NCBI RefSeq assembly: GCF_018729255.1
Contig: NZ_CP076061.1
Coordinates: 620,001-684,000 of the forward strand
Origin: Cupriavidus sp. EM10
GTDB lineage: Bacteria > Pseudomonadota > Gammaproteobacteria > Burkholderiales > Burkholderiaceae
Direction: 5' to 3'
DNA: 64,000 nucleotides
Under the pieces are notes generated by a model, which was not told the origin of the DNA, ran no database searches, and was given only the letters and a program-made list of their open reading frames with translations. Below are positions 36,984 to 47,700 of the stretch, in pieces. Positions within the stretch are counted from its first letter, which is position 1. Each line of letters begins with the position of its first letter. A program made the position numbers and the translations under genes.

Positions 36984-38153
36984 TCAATCGCCCAGGGCGT
37001 CGATCTCTGCGTCGCTCAGGCCCACGCTGCCCAGCACTTCGCGCGTATGCTCGCCCAGCCGGGGCGGCACGGCGGCATGGGCGCGCTCGCCGTCGAAGCG
37101 CACCGGCGCCCCCGGAAAGCGCAGCGTGCCCATGGCCGGGTCGTCCACCTGGTCGAAGAAGCCCGTGGCCCGCAGGTGCGGGTCGTCGACCAGTTCGTCC
37201 AGGCCGTTCACGCGCGCCACCGGGATCTGCAGCGTTTCGCAGAGCGCCAGCCAGTCGGCGGTGCTGCGCTCCCGCACCAGTTCGCCAGTGATTTCGTAGA
37301 GCGTCTCGATATGCCGCGTGCGCGCAGCGATGCCGATAAAGCGCGCGTCGGCGGCGAGGTCGTCGCGGCCGGCGGCCTGGAAGAAGTCGCGCCAGTGGGC
37401 ATCGGTGTAGGGCATCATGCACACATAGCCATCGGCCGTCTGGTATGGCCGCCGTAACGGCGCCAGCACGCGCGGATACCCGGCCGTGGCACGCGGCGGC
37501 TCGAAATGCTGGCCGTACAGGTGCTCCACCAGGTTGAACGCCACCATCGATTCGAACATCGGCACTTCCACCATGCCGCCCTTGCCGCCGTTGCGCTCGC
37601 GGCCGGCCAGCGCCGCCGAAATCGACAGCGCGGCCACAAGGCCGCTGGTCTTGTCCGCCGAGATGGTCGGGAAATAGCGCACGGTGCCCGTCTGCGCGGC
37701 CATCAGCGCCGCGTTGCCGCAGAGGCCCTGGATGATGTCGTCGTAGGCGGGGCGCCCACCATAGGGGCCATCCTCGGCAAAGCCCAGCAGGCTCACATAG
37801 ACCAGTTGCGGATGGCGCGCCATGACGCTGGCGGGGTCCAGGTCGAGCTTGCCCAGCTTCTGCGGGCGCATGCTGTGCAGAAATACATCGGCCGTCTCCA
37901 GCAGCCGGTGCAAGGCGGCCTGTGCCGCCGGCTGCTTCAGGTTCAGTACCACGCTTTTCTTGCTGCGGTTCACGCCCAGGAAAATGGCGGACATGCCATC
38001 CTCGGTGGCCGGGCCGGTGCGGCGCGTGGAATCGCCTTCCGGCGTCTCGACCTTGATGACTTCGGCGCCCAGGTCGGCCAGCCACTGGCTGGCGTAGGGG
38101 CCCATCACTACCGTCGACAGGTCGACGACGCGGATACCGGACAGGGGCAGCAT
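36984..38153 (-). CDS. CaiB/BaiF family III CoA transferase
   Basis: A 389-residue enzyme starting LPLSGIRVVDLSTVVMGPYA, with DLGADVIKVETPEGDSTRR-like block and the catalytic-Asp region GRPAYDDIIQGLCG. It would activate an imported acid to its CoA ester as the first step of the operon (CoA transferase, MaoC, Bug, two acyl-CoA dehydrogenases). The gene starts 110 bases from the divergent LysR gene. Confidence 0.93.
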   Translation of the reverse strand: MLPLSGIRVVDLSTVVMGPYASQWLADLGAEVIKVETPEGDSTRRTGPATEDGMSAIFLGVNRSKKSVVLNLKQPAAQAALHRLLETADVFLHSMRPQKLGKLDLDPASVMARHPQLVYVSLLGFAEDGPYGGRPAYDDIIQGLCGNAALMAAQTGTVRYFPTISADKTSGLVAALSISAALAGRERNGGKGGMVEVPMFESMVAFNLVEHLYGQHFEPPRATAGYPRVLAPLRRPYQTADGYVCMMPYTDAHWRDFFQAAGRDDLAADARFIGIAARTRHIETLYEITGELVRERSTADWLALCETLQIPVARVNGLDELVDDPHLRATGFFDQVDDPAMGTLRFPGAPVRFDGERAHAAVPPRLGEHTREVLGSVGLSDAEIDALGD

Positions 38154-38219
38154 CGCGGTGTCTCCTTATGGTTTTCTAAATCTGTTGGGGACACAGCGTA
38201 GTCCAGCCGCGCGGTTGCG

Positions 38220-38231
38220 TCTAATATTAGA
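38220..38231. promoter_or_regulatory. Perfect palindrome in the divergent LysR promoter
   Basis: TCTAATATTAGA reads the same on both strands and sits 33 bases before the LysR gene and 67 bases from the CoA transferase start. It fits a LysR-type T-N11-A binding site. Confidence 0.45.
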
Positions 38232-38263
38232 TTTTTAGGAACCGATATCCATTGAATATCGCC

Positions 38264-39172
38264 ATGGACCTGCGCCAGCTTCAGCAGTTTGTTGCTCTTG
38301 CCGAAACCGGCAACTTCCACCGGGCCGCCGAGCGCCTGCATATGGCGCAGCCGCCGCTGTCCATCTCGATTCGCAAGCTCGAAGCGTCGGTTGGCACACC
38401 ATTGTTCGTGCGCACCACGCGGGGCGTGCGGCTGACGCAGGCGGGCGAGGCCGCCTTGAACGACGCGCGGCGCGCGCTGTTCCACGCGGAGCAGGCACGT
38501 GCCGCGGCGCAGTCGGCGGCACATGGCGAGCGCGGCGCGCTGCGGGTCGGCTTTGTCGGCTCCGCCACCTACGCGCTGCTGCCGCGCCTGATCCCGGCAT
38601 TCCGGGGTGAGCACCCGGGCATCGAACTGATCCTGCACGAGTCGACTTCGGCGGCGATCCTGGACCGCATCGAGCGGGGCCAGCTCGACGCCGGGCTGGT
38701 ACGTTTCCCGATCCTGAACAGTGGGCCATTCCAGTTGCTGCCGCTGGAATCCGACGAATTCATGGCCGCCGTACCGGCAGAAAGCCGCTTCGCCGCGCAA
38801 GACAGCATCGCGCTGAAGGCGCTGGCCGACGAGCCGTTCATCATGCATCCCAGCGCCGACGTACCCAACCTTCAAGCCGTGGCGATGTTGCTATGCCAGC
38901 AGGCCGGCTTCATTCCGCGCATCACGCAGGAGGCGGTGCAGGTGCAGACCATCGTCAGCCTGGTCGAGAGCGGCCTGGGCGTGGCGCTGGTGCCGGGCGT
39001 GACGGCCCGCTACACCAACCGGCGGGTGCGCTTCCTGCGGCTGTCCAGCCCGCGCCCGGCGGCGCGTATCGGCATCGCGCTGGCCACGCAGCAGGACACC
39101 GACGACCGGCATGTGCAGCGGTTTATCGCGGCGGCGCGCCGGATTGCGCAGGGACAGGCCGAGCCGGAATGA
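38264..39172 (+). CDS. LysR-type transcriptional regulator
   Basis: A 302-residue LysR protein with the helix-turn-helix at residues 18-40 (FHRAAERLHMAQPPLSISIR) and an effector domain from about 90 (LRVGFVGSATYALLPRLI). The ATG at 38264 begins MDLRQLQQFVALAE, the standard start. It diverges from the CoA transferase operon and likely controls it. The opposite-strand cdiB gene converges on its 3' end. Confidence 0.92.
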   Translation: MDLRQLQQFVALAETGNFHRAAERLHMAQPPLSISIRKLEASVGTPLFVRTTRGVRLTQAGEAALNDARRALFHAEQARAAAQSAAHGERGALRVGFVGSATYALLPRLIPAFRGEHPGIELILHESTSAAILDRIERGQLDAGLVRFPILNSGPFQLLPLESDEFMAAVPAESRFAAQDSIALKALADEPFIMHPSADVPNLQAVAMLLCQQAGFIPRITQEAVQVQTIVSLVESGLGVALVPGVTARYTNRRVRFLRLSSPRPAARIGIALATQQDTDDRHVQRFIAAARRIAQGQAEPE

Positions 39173-39178
39173 CATGGC

Positions 39179-40957
39179 TCACAACTCCAGCGCCACCTGT
39201 GCCGCGATATTGGGGCGCCGCGTACGAAAATTCGCCGGCTTCTTCACCGGCGTGCCGAGTGTCAGTTCATAGGTCAATCCCGCCAGACCCCCAAGCCGCC
39301 ACCGGCCTCGCGCGCCGACCACGGCGCCCATCAGCGTGCGCCCGACCAGGAATTCGGCGGACGGGCCGCTGACATGGCCCATATCGAAGCCGACAAACGC
39401 CTCCTGCCCCGAATCGCCAATTTTCCACGCCAGGTCATTGCGCATCGCCACGCCGTTCTCGGCGGACAGCGTCAGTTGCTCGTCGAAGCCGCGCACGGCG
39501 TAGCGGTTGCCGATCACGAAATAGTCCGACGGCAGGATGCGGGTGGACGCGTACTGCATCCGCATCGAACCCTGGTAGCGCAAGCGCTGTGCGGCGGCCG
39601 TGAACGGCAGCGTCAGCGCGGCGTTGGCCATCAATATCTGCGAACGGCCGTCCCATTCGGGCTGACCCAGCACAACGCCCGTCGCCCTGGAATGGCTCGG
39701 TAGCGCCTGGCGCCATGACGTGCCGATGTCGACGACGCTGGCGCCAACGTAGTGGCGGTGAGACGCCCCGATCTCGAATCCAACAAGGTCCCGATGCTGG
39801 ACGGACAGGTCCCGGTCGTTGATCGTGCTGTTCGCCACCTTGCGGTACAACTTGCCGAACAGACTGGTCCTGGCTGCGGCATTGCGGAACGCGACGTAGC
39901 CGACGCCGGCTTCCATCTGGCGATTGCTGCCGCCATAGACGATATCGTCCACGAAACCGGCTACGGTCTGCTTGTAGCGCGACTGGCTGGCGTTGACGAA
40001 CAGGCTCCAATAGCCAAGGGGGACGTTGTAGCTGGCCGACGAGGAACGCGTACCCGCCGCGCCGTTGCCGAAGTTCGCATTGGTATTGCCGGAGAGGGTC
40101 AGGCTGTCGTAAAGGAACAGCGGCGAATCCAGGGTCAGCGAGCCGCCGAGCTGATACTTTCCCGTGTTATCGATGCCGCCGTTGTCCGCCGATATCGATC
40201 CATGCCAGCGTTTGCCGCTGCCAGGCTTCAGCACCAGATCGGCGTCGCCAGTGTGCGCTCCGGGCACCAGGTCGATCATGGCATCCGCCTGCCCTTGCAA
40301 CCGCCGGACATTCTCGGTGGCCTGGTCGAGGTCGCGCTGATTGAGCAGGCCACCCGGGCCGGTCGGCAGCGCCGTGCGCCACCATCCGACCGATTGATCG
40401 GCCTTCACCTCGCCGATGCGCCCCGCCACGACATGCAATTGCAGAAGGCCGGTGGAAAGATTCTGTTCGGGGATCAGGACCCGCGTGGTGACATAGCCTT
40501 CGCTCACCAGCCTCGCCGCAAAATAATCCCGAATCTTCTGCAATCCCGTCGCGCCCGCGCATTGCGAAACGAGAATATCGGCTTCGGCCACCAGCCATGG
40601 AAAGGCCTCGGCACCTTTCCACTCCACACGCTGGATCGGGAAGCACGGGATTTCAGGCGGAAGTATCAACGGCCCTTGCGTGGAGGCGATGGCGGCACCG
40701 CTAATTGGAGAGAGCGCGTCGGGCCGTTCCATCGCCCGCTGCCGGTTGGCATCCTGCTGTTGCGCCTGGCGTTGCTCGATGACGCTGTTGGGCACTGCAC
40801 GATCCCCTGGAGACGCTGCCCTGGCCGCCGGCATGGATGCGAGCCCGAAAACGAATGAAGACGAAACAACAACGCCAGCCCTGCGGCCCGCCGCGTGGAA
40901 CGTTTTGCGCATAGACAATTGGGATAGGTCGCCGAAGATCACGACGTGCCGAGTCAT
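39179..40957 (-). CDS. cdiB: TpsB/CdiB outer-membrane transporter of the CDI locus
   Basis: A two-partner secretion translocator of 592 residues (577 from the internal ATG at 40912, which gives a cleaner signal peptide). The mature protein has a Gln-rich linker, POTRA domains (about 105-250, from FPIQRVEWKGAEAFPWLV) and a 16-strand barrel. NRYAVRGFDEQ carries the conserved VRG[FY] of the L6 loop. It should export the CdiA protein encoded upstream. Gene order cdiA-cdiI-cdiB is that of Burkholderia-type CDI loci. Confidence 0.9.
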   Translation of the reverse strand: MTRHVVIFGDLSQLSMRKTFHAAGRRAGVVVSSSFVFGLASMPAARAASPGDRAVPNSVIEQRQAQQQDANRQRAMERPDALSPISGAAIASTQGPLILPPEIPCFPIQRVEWKGAEAFPWLVAEADILVSQCAGATGLQKIRDYFAARLVSEGYVTTRVLIPEQNLSTGLLQLHVVAGRIGEVKADQSVGWWRTALPTGPGGLLNQRDLDQATENVRRLQGQADAMIDLVPGAHTGDADLVLKPGSGKRWHGSISADNGGIDNTGKYQLGGSLTLDSPLFLYDSLTLSGNTNANFGNGAAGTRSSSASYNVPLGYWSLFVNASQSRYKQTVAGFVDDIVYGGSNRQMEAGVGYVAFRNAAARTSLFGKLYRKVANSTINDRDLSVQHRDLVGFEIGASHRHYVGASVVDIGTSWRQALPSHSRATGVVLGQPEWDGRSQILMANAALTLPFTAAAQRLRYQGSMRMQYASTRILPSDYFVIGNRYAVRGFDEQLTLSAENGVAMRNDLAWKIGDSGQEAFVGFDMGHVSGPSAEFLVGRTLMGAVVGARGRWRLGGLAGLTYELTLGTPVKKPANFRTRRPNIAAQVALEL

Positions 40958-41207
40958 AAATCGGCCAATATCCTGGCACCCGCCAGGGTCGCGTACCCGA
41001 CATGGTTGTGGCAGGCGACAGGCTATGCAGCGGGGGCGATGGGGTCTATCGTTGTTGGTCCAAAGTGGGCGTCTGAAGAGCGAAAATGCGTGGAAGCGCG
41101 GATGGATGGAACAGGGTCATCTCGCTTGTCGGGACGGACGTCCGGAGACGGATCGGAAATTGGCGAAACGGCGAGGTCGGGCGAGGTTTGGGGGCGCAAC
41201 CTCGATT

Positions 41208-41732
41208 TCAGGACTTGCTGCTACGGGCGGTCACCATTGCCAGCAGATCGCTGCCCTCTTTTACCCAAAACTTCTCCTCCGCCGGGAATACACTTTCATC
41301 GTACTCGTTGGCAAAGTCCACGAATGCCCCCGTCCATCCGTCGGGAATGTACCGTTCCATCTTGGGTCCGTCGAGATAGAACGCGGCAACGCGCTTCGCA
41401 TCGAAATCCACGAACATGATCGGAAACAAATCGGCCAAGTACCACCACGAATGCGCAGTGGTGTACCGCACCGCCAACTCGAAACTCAATCGATCCCTCG
41501 CCAGCTCGAACATCGACATGTGTTCGAGGAACTGGCTTGCATTTTCGTGATTTACCACCCGCATCCCGAATCGGTACGCGTCGTTAAACTCAGGCACCTC
41601 ATATCCACATCCAATAAGTTCCTGTCGCCATTTTTCTACATCTAATACCCAAAAATCTCTGTCGCTGCGAAAATATCGAATTCGATTTTCATGCCGGACT
41701 ACTACAACGACGATTTCTACGCGCGTATTCAT
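41208..41732 (-). CDS. cdiI: CDI immunity protein
   Basis: A 174-residue soluble protein starting MNTRVEIVVVVVRHENRI, with many aromatic residues and no signal peptide. GCAGGAG precedes the ATG, 11 bases after the cdiA stop. The base composition is visibly poorer in GC than in the neighbours, as is usual for exchanged toxin-immunity pairs. The C-terminal FPAEEKFWVKEGSDLLAM resembles a pattern seen in polymorphic-toxin immunity proteins. It should neutralise the CdiA C-terminal toxin; the family is not named here. Confidence 0.72.
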   Translation of the reverse strand: MNTRVEIVVVVVRHENRIRYFRSDRDFWVLDVEKWRQELIGCGYEVPEFNDAYRFGMRVVNHENASQFLEHMSMFELARDRLSFELAVRYTTAHSWWYLADLFPIMFVDFDAKRVAAFYLDGPKMERYIPDGWTGAFVDFANEYDESVFPAEEKFWVKEGSDLLAMVTARSSKS

Positions 41733-41743
41733 GGACTCTCCTG

Positions 41744-44700
41744 CTATTTGGTTACTCGTCCGGACCCTGGAATAGCGACTTCCTCCAACCAGGTTCCCCA
41801 TATTGGATGAAGCTCATATGACCTGCCAGGGGTTGTCGAATCTACTATCTTAGGCGCCATCTTCCCCTGATTCCTTGGATTCTTGGTGTATCGGTACTGA
41901 TCAATGGCGTTCTCCTGAATAAAATCGTCCATCCATACTGGAATTTCAAACGAAACGATTTCCCCGCCTGGCCGACGCTCGCGCAAGAAATACTCCGCGT
42001 GCGAAGGATCCCCAATACTAATGTTCAATGTGTCGTTCGTAATATGCGGATTCCCGGCACCGTCGATCGTAATCCGATGCCAACTAGCATCCGGCATCGT
42101 CCCCCCTGAACCCGAAACACTCTCGACGTCGCAACATCGTCCGCGGCCTTGCCCGCCGCCGCGACGCCGACGGTGATCGCCGCGCCGGTGCCTGCCGGCA
42201 TCGCCTCGCCGGCGGCGATTTCGCCCGCGAACACGCCGCCACGGTTCATGCACAGTATCGGGCTGGCGATACAGGCGCGGACCGCCGCGACAGCTGCTGC
42301 GGCAGTACCCGGAGTCGCGGCGACAATGCCGCCGGCGATGGCCAGTCCGGCTACCGGATTTGCGACGGCTGCCGGCAACGCCCGCTGTTCCGGGGTCAGC
42401 GCGCCGTTTGCCAGGCCATTGAGGAACGGGTTGTTGTACTCGGTCGTGGTCGCTGAAAACAGGCCGCCACCGTTCCGGCTGATGAAGGCAGTCGCCGTCG
42501 CGTCGCCGCCGGGGCCCTTGCTGGCGACGGCGTCGACGATGCGATAGCCGCTGGCCAGCAGCATGCGTTCCGCCTGGTCGACGGTGATCGGCTTGCCGGT
42601 CTTGTCTTCGTACTCAGCCGCGAAGGCTCTGGCCTTGTCCTTTGCCCACTGCCGTTCGTCGGGATGCAACTGCCGGTTGAACCGGTCCGCATTCGCCGCA
42701 GTGGCCGCCCCCGCACCGCCGCCGATGGCCGTACCCAATCCGCCGGCCATCAGGTTCGCCGCCAGATTGCCGACAGCCGTGTCCAGGTCGCCGCTGCCGC
42801 TGTCCAGGCTTTTGGCGACCGAATCGCCAAGGGTGGCCAGTCGCTGCGCGGCCAGTGACGAGGCGCCCGCACCTGCCGCGCCCGCGATGGCGTTGCCCCC
42901 GCCCAGCCCGGCGACCAGCGCGCCGCCGGCCGCGTGCAGCGCCGCGCGGTACTCGCCGCCCTCCTTCCAGTTGTCGATATCGGCCTGGGCCGCGTCGATG
43001 GCGGCCTGGTTGGCTTCGCTCGGCTCCCTTGCGTAGGCGGCATTGGCTGCTCTCAGCGCATCGGTGGTCGCTTTCTTCCTGCTGTCGGCAATGTCCCCAC
43101 GGTTTTGGCCACCGCCTCGCCGGCGGCCTGCGCGGCGGCCATCATGTCGGCCTGCTTCGTGAGGACGTTGTTGAGGTCCGGACCCTTGCCAACCCCGCTG
43201 TTGGCGTTCGTGGTATCCCGGTTCAGCGTGGCCACGTCCTGCGTCTGGCTGCCCGCGTCCGTGATCGTGATCGCGCCTTCGGCGATACCTGCCCGCGCCA
43301 CGCCGCGCTGGTGGCCGCTTTCGTGCTGCGGAATCATCGGGCTGGCGCCGCCGGTGTTCTTGCCCGATGTCGATCCGGACTTCTTGTCCTCGACCTTCGG
43401 GCCAAACGTGATGCCGCCGCTGGCTCCGAACGACGTGCCGCTGTAGTCAGACCGGTTCTCGATGTCGCTCCAGGTCAACGTGCCGGTTGTGAGCCGATTC
43501 TGGTCTCCCGGTGCCGTGCTGGCGATCACGGCGCCCTTGAGGTCTGTGTTGCCCTTGACCTGGATATCGAAGCCGCCCTGCCCCGCAAAGACGCCCGTCT
43601 GTTCGGCCACGTTGGCGAAACTGCTATCGCCTCGGCCCTTCGATGCCGACATCGACCCGCTCAACCCGCCGCCCTGGCTAAAGCTCACGCCGCCGCCCAC
43701 GCTCTGCTGGCGGACATGGCTTTCCTCGGTGTCCTGGCGGCTGGCCAGGTTCAGGTTCCCGCCGACATCGACCAGCACCCAGTCGCCGCTGACCACGCCG
43801 CCCAGCACGCTGGTGTCGTTGCCGGACACGATGGAGACCGCCTCCCCACCCCGAACGCGGCTGACCACCTGCGTGGTGCCGATGGTGTCGCCCTTGCCCT
43901 TGCTGGACGAGCCCGACGCCGACACGCCCCACCCCTGAGCCCCGAACGACACGCCCAGGCTGCCGCTGCTGGACTTGTTCGTGCTGTGGCTCTCGTAGGT
44001 ATCCGTGGCCGAGACGATGTTGACGTCGCGGCTTGCCGCCAGGCCCACCTTCGCCGCCGAGATGTCGGATCCGACGACGTCGAGGTTCCCGGCAGCCCTT
44101 TGGCCGTCTGCATCGACGCCCGCCGCGATGAGCCTTGCGGCGCCGCCGGCCTGCACACGCGACCCGGCGTGCGAGGTCTTGTCCTGCGTGAAAGTGCTGC
44201 GGCTCTTGCTGGTGCCGAACGACAGCGTCAGCGCCGGAGCGGCCGGCGCTCCGCCCTTGGACAGTGCGTCCATCGCACCGGCGGCGCCTGCCACGGCATC
44301 GTAGGCATCGCGGCCTGCCGCCATCCCCCACAGGGCCGATGCCCGGCCGTCCTGGCTCCTTGTGGCCGAGCCGATCTTCTGCCCGGCCGCCAGGGCCGAT
44401 CCGATTGCGCCGCCGCTCACGCCAAGAGTCAGGCCGGTCTGCCTGACCTCGTGCGTCTCGCCGTGCGACCCCCGGTTCTGCGCGGCGTCCATCCTGACGT
44501 CCGCACCCGTGCCCGTGATGTCCTGCATCGCCACCACGTTGCTGCCCGTGACGCTCAACGTGCTGCCCGCCCGCAGGCTTACGCTGCCTTCGGTGCTGCC
44601 AACCAGGCTGCCGGCATGCGTGACCGCGCTGTCGCGCGAGGTGTCCTTCTGCTGGCGGCTGCCGTACGAGATACCGCCGCCCGTGGCGCCGAACCCGCTC

Positions 44701-47700
44701 TTCTTCTCCTCGCGATAGCTCGATGCCGACGATGTCGTCCGCGCCGTCGTGATATGGACGTCGCGCGTGGCCGCCAGGCTTACGTCCCCCGTCCCCGCGA
44801 CCGTGCTGCCCGCAACCTGCAGGTCACGGCCGGCTTGCATGGCGACGGTGTCGCCCGAGAAAGTGCTTCCCAATGCCTCGGTCCGCGCGCTGGCTTCGAT
44901 GGTATGCGTGGACTTCTTCGACAGGAATCCGGAGGATTTCGTATGGTGCTCGTCGCGTACCGATGCGCTGGCTTCCCCGGCGCGGATGTCGATGTCCCGG
45001 CCAGCGGAAACGGCCAGCACGCCATCGGCGCTCACCTGGGCAGCGGTCGCCTCGACATCGCGGCCCGCCAGCATCGTCATGCTGCCGCCCGAGCGGATCT
45101 CCGACCCAACCTCGGCGGTGCGCGCCCGTTCGTAGCGATTCCTGGCATCGATCTCGCCGCGTTCGTGCTGCGCTACCGTGACCGTCCCGAGGTCCAGGTC
45201 GCGTGCAGCGCGCATCTCCAGGTCGCCCCTGGTCTCGATGCGGGCCGCCGTCGCGCTGATGTCCCGGCCGGCGACAAACGTCGCGTTCTCGGCATCGACC
45301 GACGCCGTGCCAGCCACCTGTGTGATGCTGCCGGTGGCAGCGGTACCCGTTGCGGTGGTCGTCGTCAGCCGGATGTCGCGCCCCGCCCTGGCCGTCACCG
45401 TGCCGCCGCGCAGCGTGCCCGCCACGTTGTCGATATCCTGGTCGGCCCTCAGCGCCAGGGTGGCGCCGTGCAGCGTTCCGCCGTCGTTGCGGATGCTGCC
45501 GGCTTCCATCTGCGCGACCGTGCCGCCCGAGATGGTCCCGGTATTGACCACGTCGCCGCCGGTCTGGATCGCCAGCCGGTCCGCCGCGATCAGCGCCCCG
45601 TCGGCCTGGATGTCGCCCACGCGCGTCATCAAATAGACCTGCGGCACCAGCACCTGCTGCGTGCTGCCATCAGGCAGCGCAACGGTCTTCTCGACCAGCC
45701 AGACCACGTCCGACGTAAGCTGCGCCATCTGCGCGGGCGTCAGCTCGGTGCCGATGCCCAGTTGGAAGCGGTCCGCAAAGGCCACGCCCGCCGCCATCAG
45801 CGCGGCGTACTGCGTCGCGTTGTCGGTGTAATCGCCCACGAACCGCTGGCCGGTAGCCAGCATCACGGCATCGGCTACCAGGCGCGCTTCGTAGAAGCCA
45901 TCGCCCAGCCGCTTGAGCACATGCTCGGGGTCGTGGCCAAGCCGCGTCAGCATCTCGTCGCTGGACAGCCACTGGCGCCGGTCGGTGAAACGCGGATCGG
46001 TTTCGATCAGGTAGCGGGCACCCGGCTGGGGATTGAGCTGGAATAGCGCGCTATCCGGCATGCCGAGTGCGGGCGTGACCTGCCGGATCGTGGCATCGCC
46101 TGTGCCCGGCAACTCTCGCAATGCCGGGGCGCCCGCGCCGTGCGTGATCTGGCCGAGACCGGACTCCGTACGTGCGGCCGCCAGCTTGACGGGCACGGAA
46201 ATGGCGACGGGGCCGACCGGATAGGTGTCGTAGACCCGTTCACTCCCCTTGAGCCGGCCCTTGCGCTTGACGTAGGTCCATTGGCGCGACCCCGTGACGG
46301 TGTCGATGCGCGTGGCGTCGTGGTCGAGGTTGAGCACCGGCGCCGATACGGCCAGGCTGCCGCCCGCCAGAATCTGGCTCTTGTCGTTGGTTACCTGGCC
46401 ATCGATGCGCGCGTTACCGCCCACCAGGATCCTTGCCGGATCGGTCGCCGCCACCACCTCGTCCTGCCGGTGCGTGGTCGTGCGCTGGATGTGGAACGCC
46501 TTGACCGTGCGGGCGTTGAAGTCCCGGTTGAACGCCTGGATCCGTTCGTTCAACGCCAGGTAGCGAGGCATGTTGGCCGTGAACCAGGCTTCGTAGGCAG
46601 CGGCATGGCTCTCGTGCTGGGCCTGGCACAGTGGGGGCGCGGCATCGCCGCAAGACGCCCGCAGGGGCGGCGCTTCTGGCCGCTCCACTCCGAGCTTGGT
46701 CCAGATGACGTCATCGTGCGGATAGATGAACGCCTCTTGCGGCCGTGAAGCGGTGCTGCCGCCTTGGAAGATCTGCGGCAGGAATGCCAGTCCGACCGGC
46801 CGCGCGGTGTCGCCAATGCCCGGCTGCCCCTCGGCGTTGCGCGACCAGTCGAACGGCGGCCCGAACGTCTCGAACGGATACTCGGTCGACGGCAGCACGA
46901 GCATGACGTAGTCGTCGCCACCCAGGAAATCCGGCTCGGTGCCCGGCGCCCAGCTGCCGTTGCGGGTGTGGTAGAGCACCACGCTGTCGGCCGGGATGTC
47001 GTCGGTCGAGCCGTCGAGCCGGTAGGTCAGTGCCGATTCGCTGCCCCGGTCCACGCGTGTCGTGCTGAAGTGGCTGTTCAGGTTGTCGACCTCGGCGGCG
47101 CCAAGGTAGGCGTCGCGGGCCACGTCGATGGTGGCCGAGGCGTTGATCAGCCGGTCGGCCTGGCCGCTGGCCATGCCGTCGCCATCGAGTTCGGCGCCGA
47201 CCCGCAAGTCCCGCGAAGCATGAATCAGCGCGTGCTCGCGATTGGCGATCTCTGGCGCGCCCAGGTCGATGTCGCCGCTGCGTGACGCGATCACGCCGGC
47301 CCCGCCGGTCTCCGGATGGGCGTCGTTGACGATGCGCTCGCCCGCACCGATGGCCACGCTGTCGCCGTAGATCCGGCCGATATTCCTGACGGTGGTCTGC
47401 GCCTCCATCCGAACCGCGCCACCATCGATCAGGCCCGCGTTATGGATGGCCTGGTCGCCTTCGATGTCGAGATCGCCGCCGGCTGCCAGCGTGCCGTGAT
47501 TGACGACATCGCCCGCGACGCGCAGCGTGAGATCGTCTCCGGCCGACACCATGCCGGTGTTCTCGAAGGTGTCACTCAGTTCGATCCGGACGTCCCGCTG
47601 CGATGTCACCGTGCCGGTGCCGACAAGGTCACTGCCGGTGATGGCGACCACCGAGTTGGACGCGATAAGCCCCCCGGCATTGGTGGTGGCATCGGCTTCG

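Noticed and set aside
42855..46046. A 1063-codon open frame on the + strand opposite cdiA
   Set aside because: It has Arg/His/Ala-rich low-complexity composition, no recognisable domain, and mirrors the codon bias of the real gene on the other strand.
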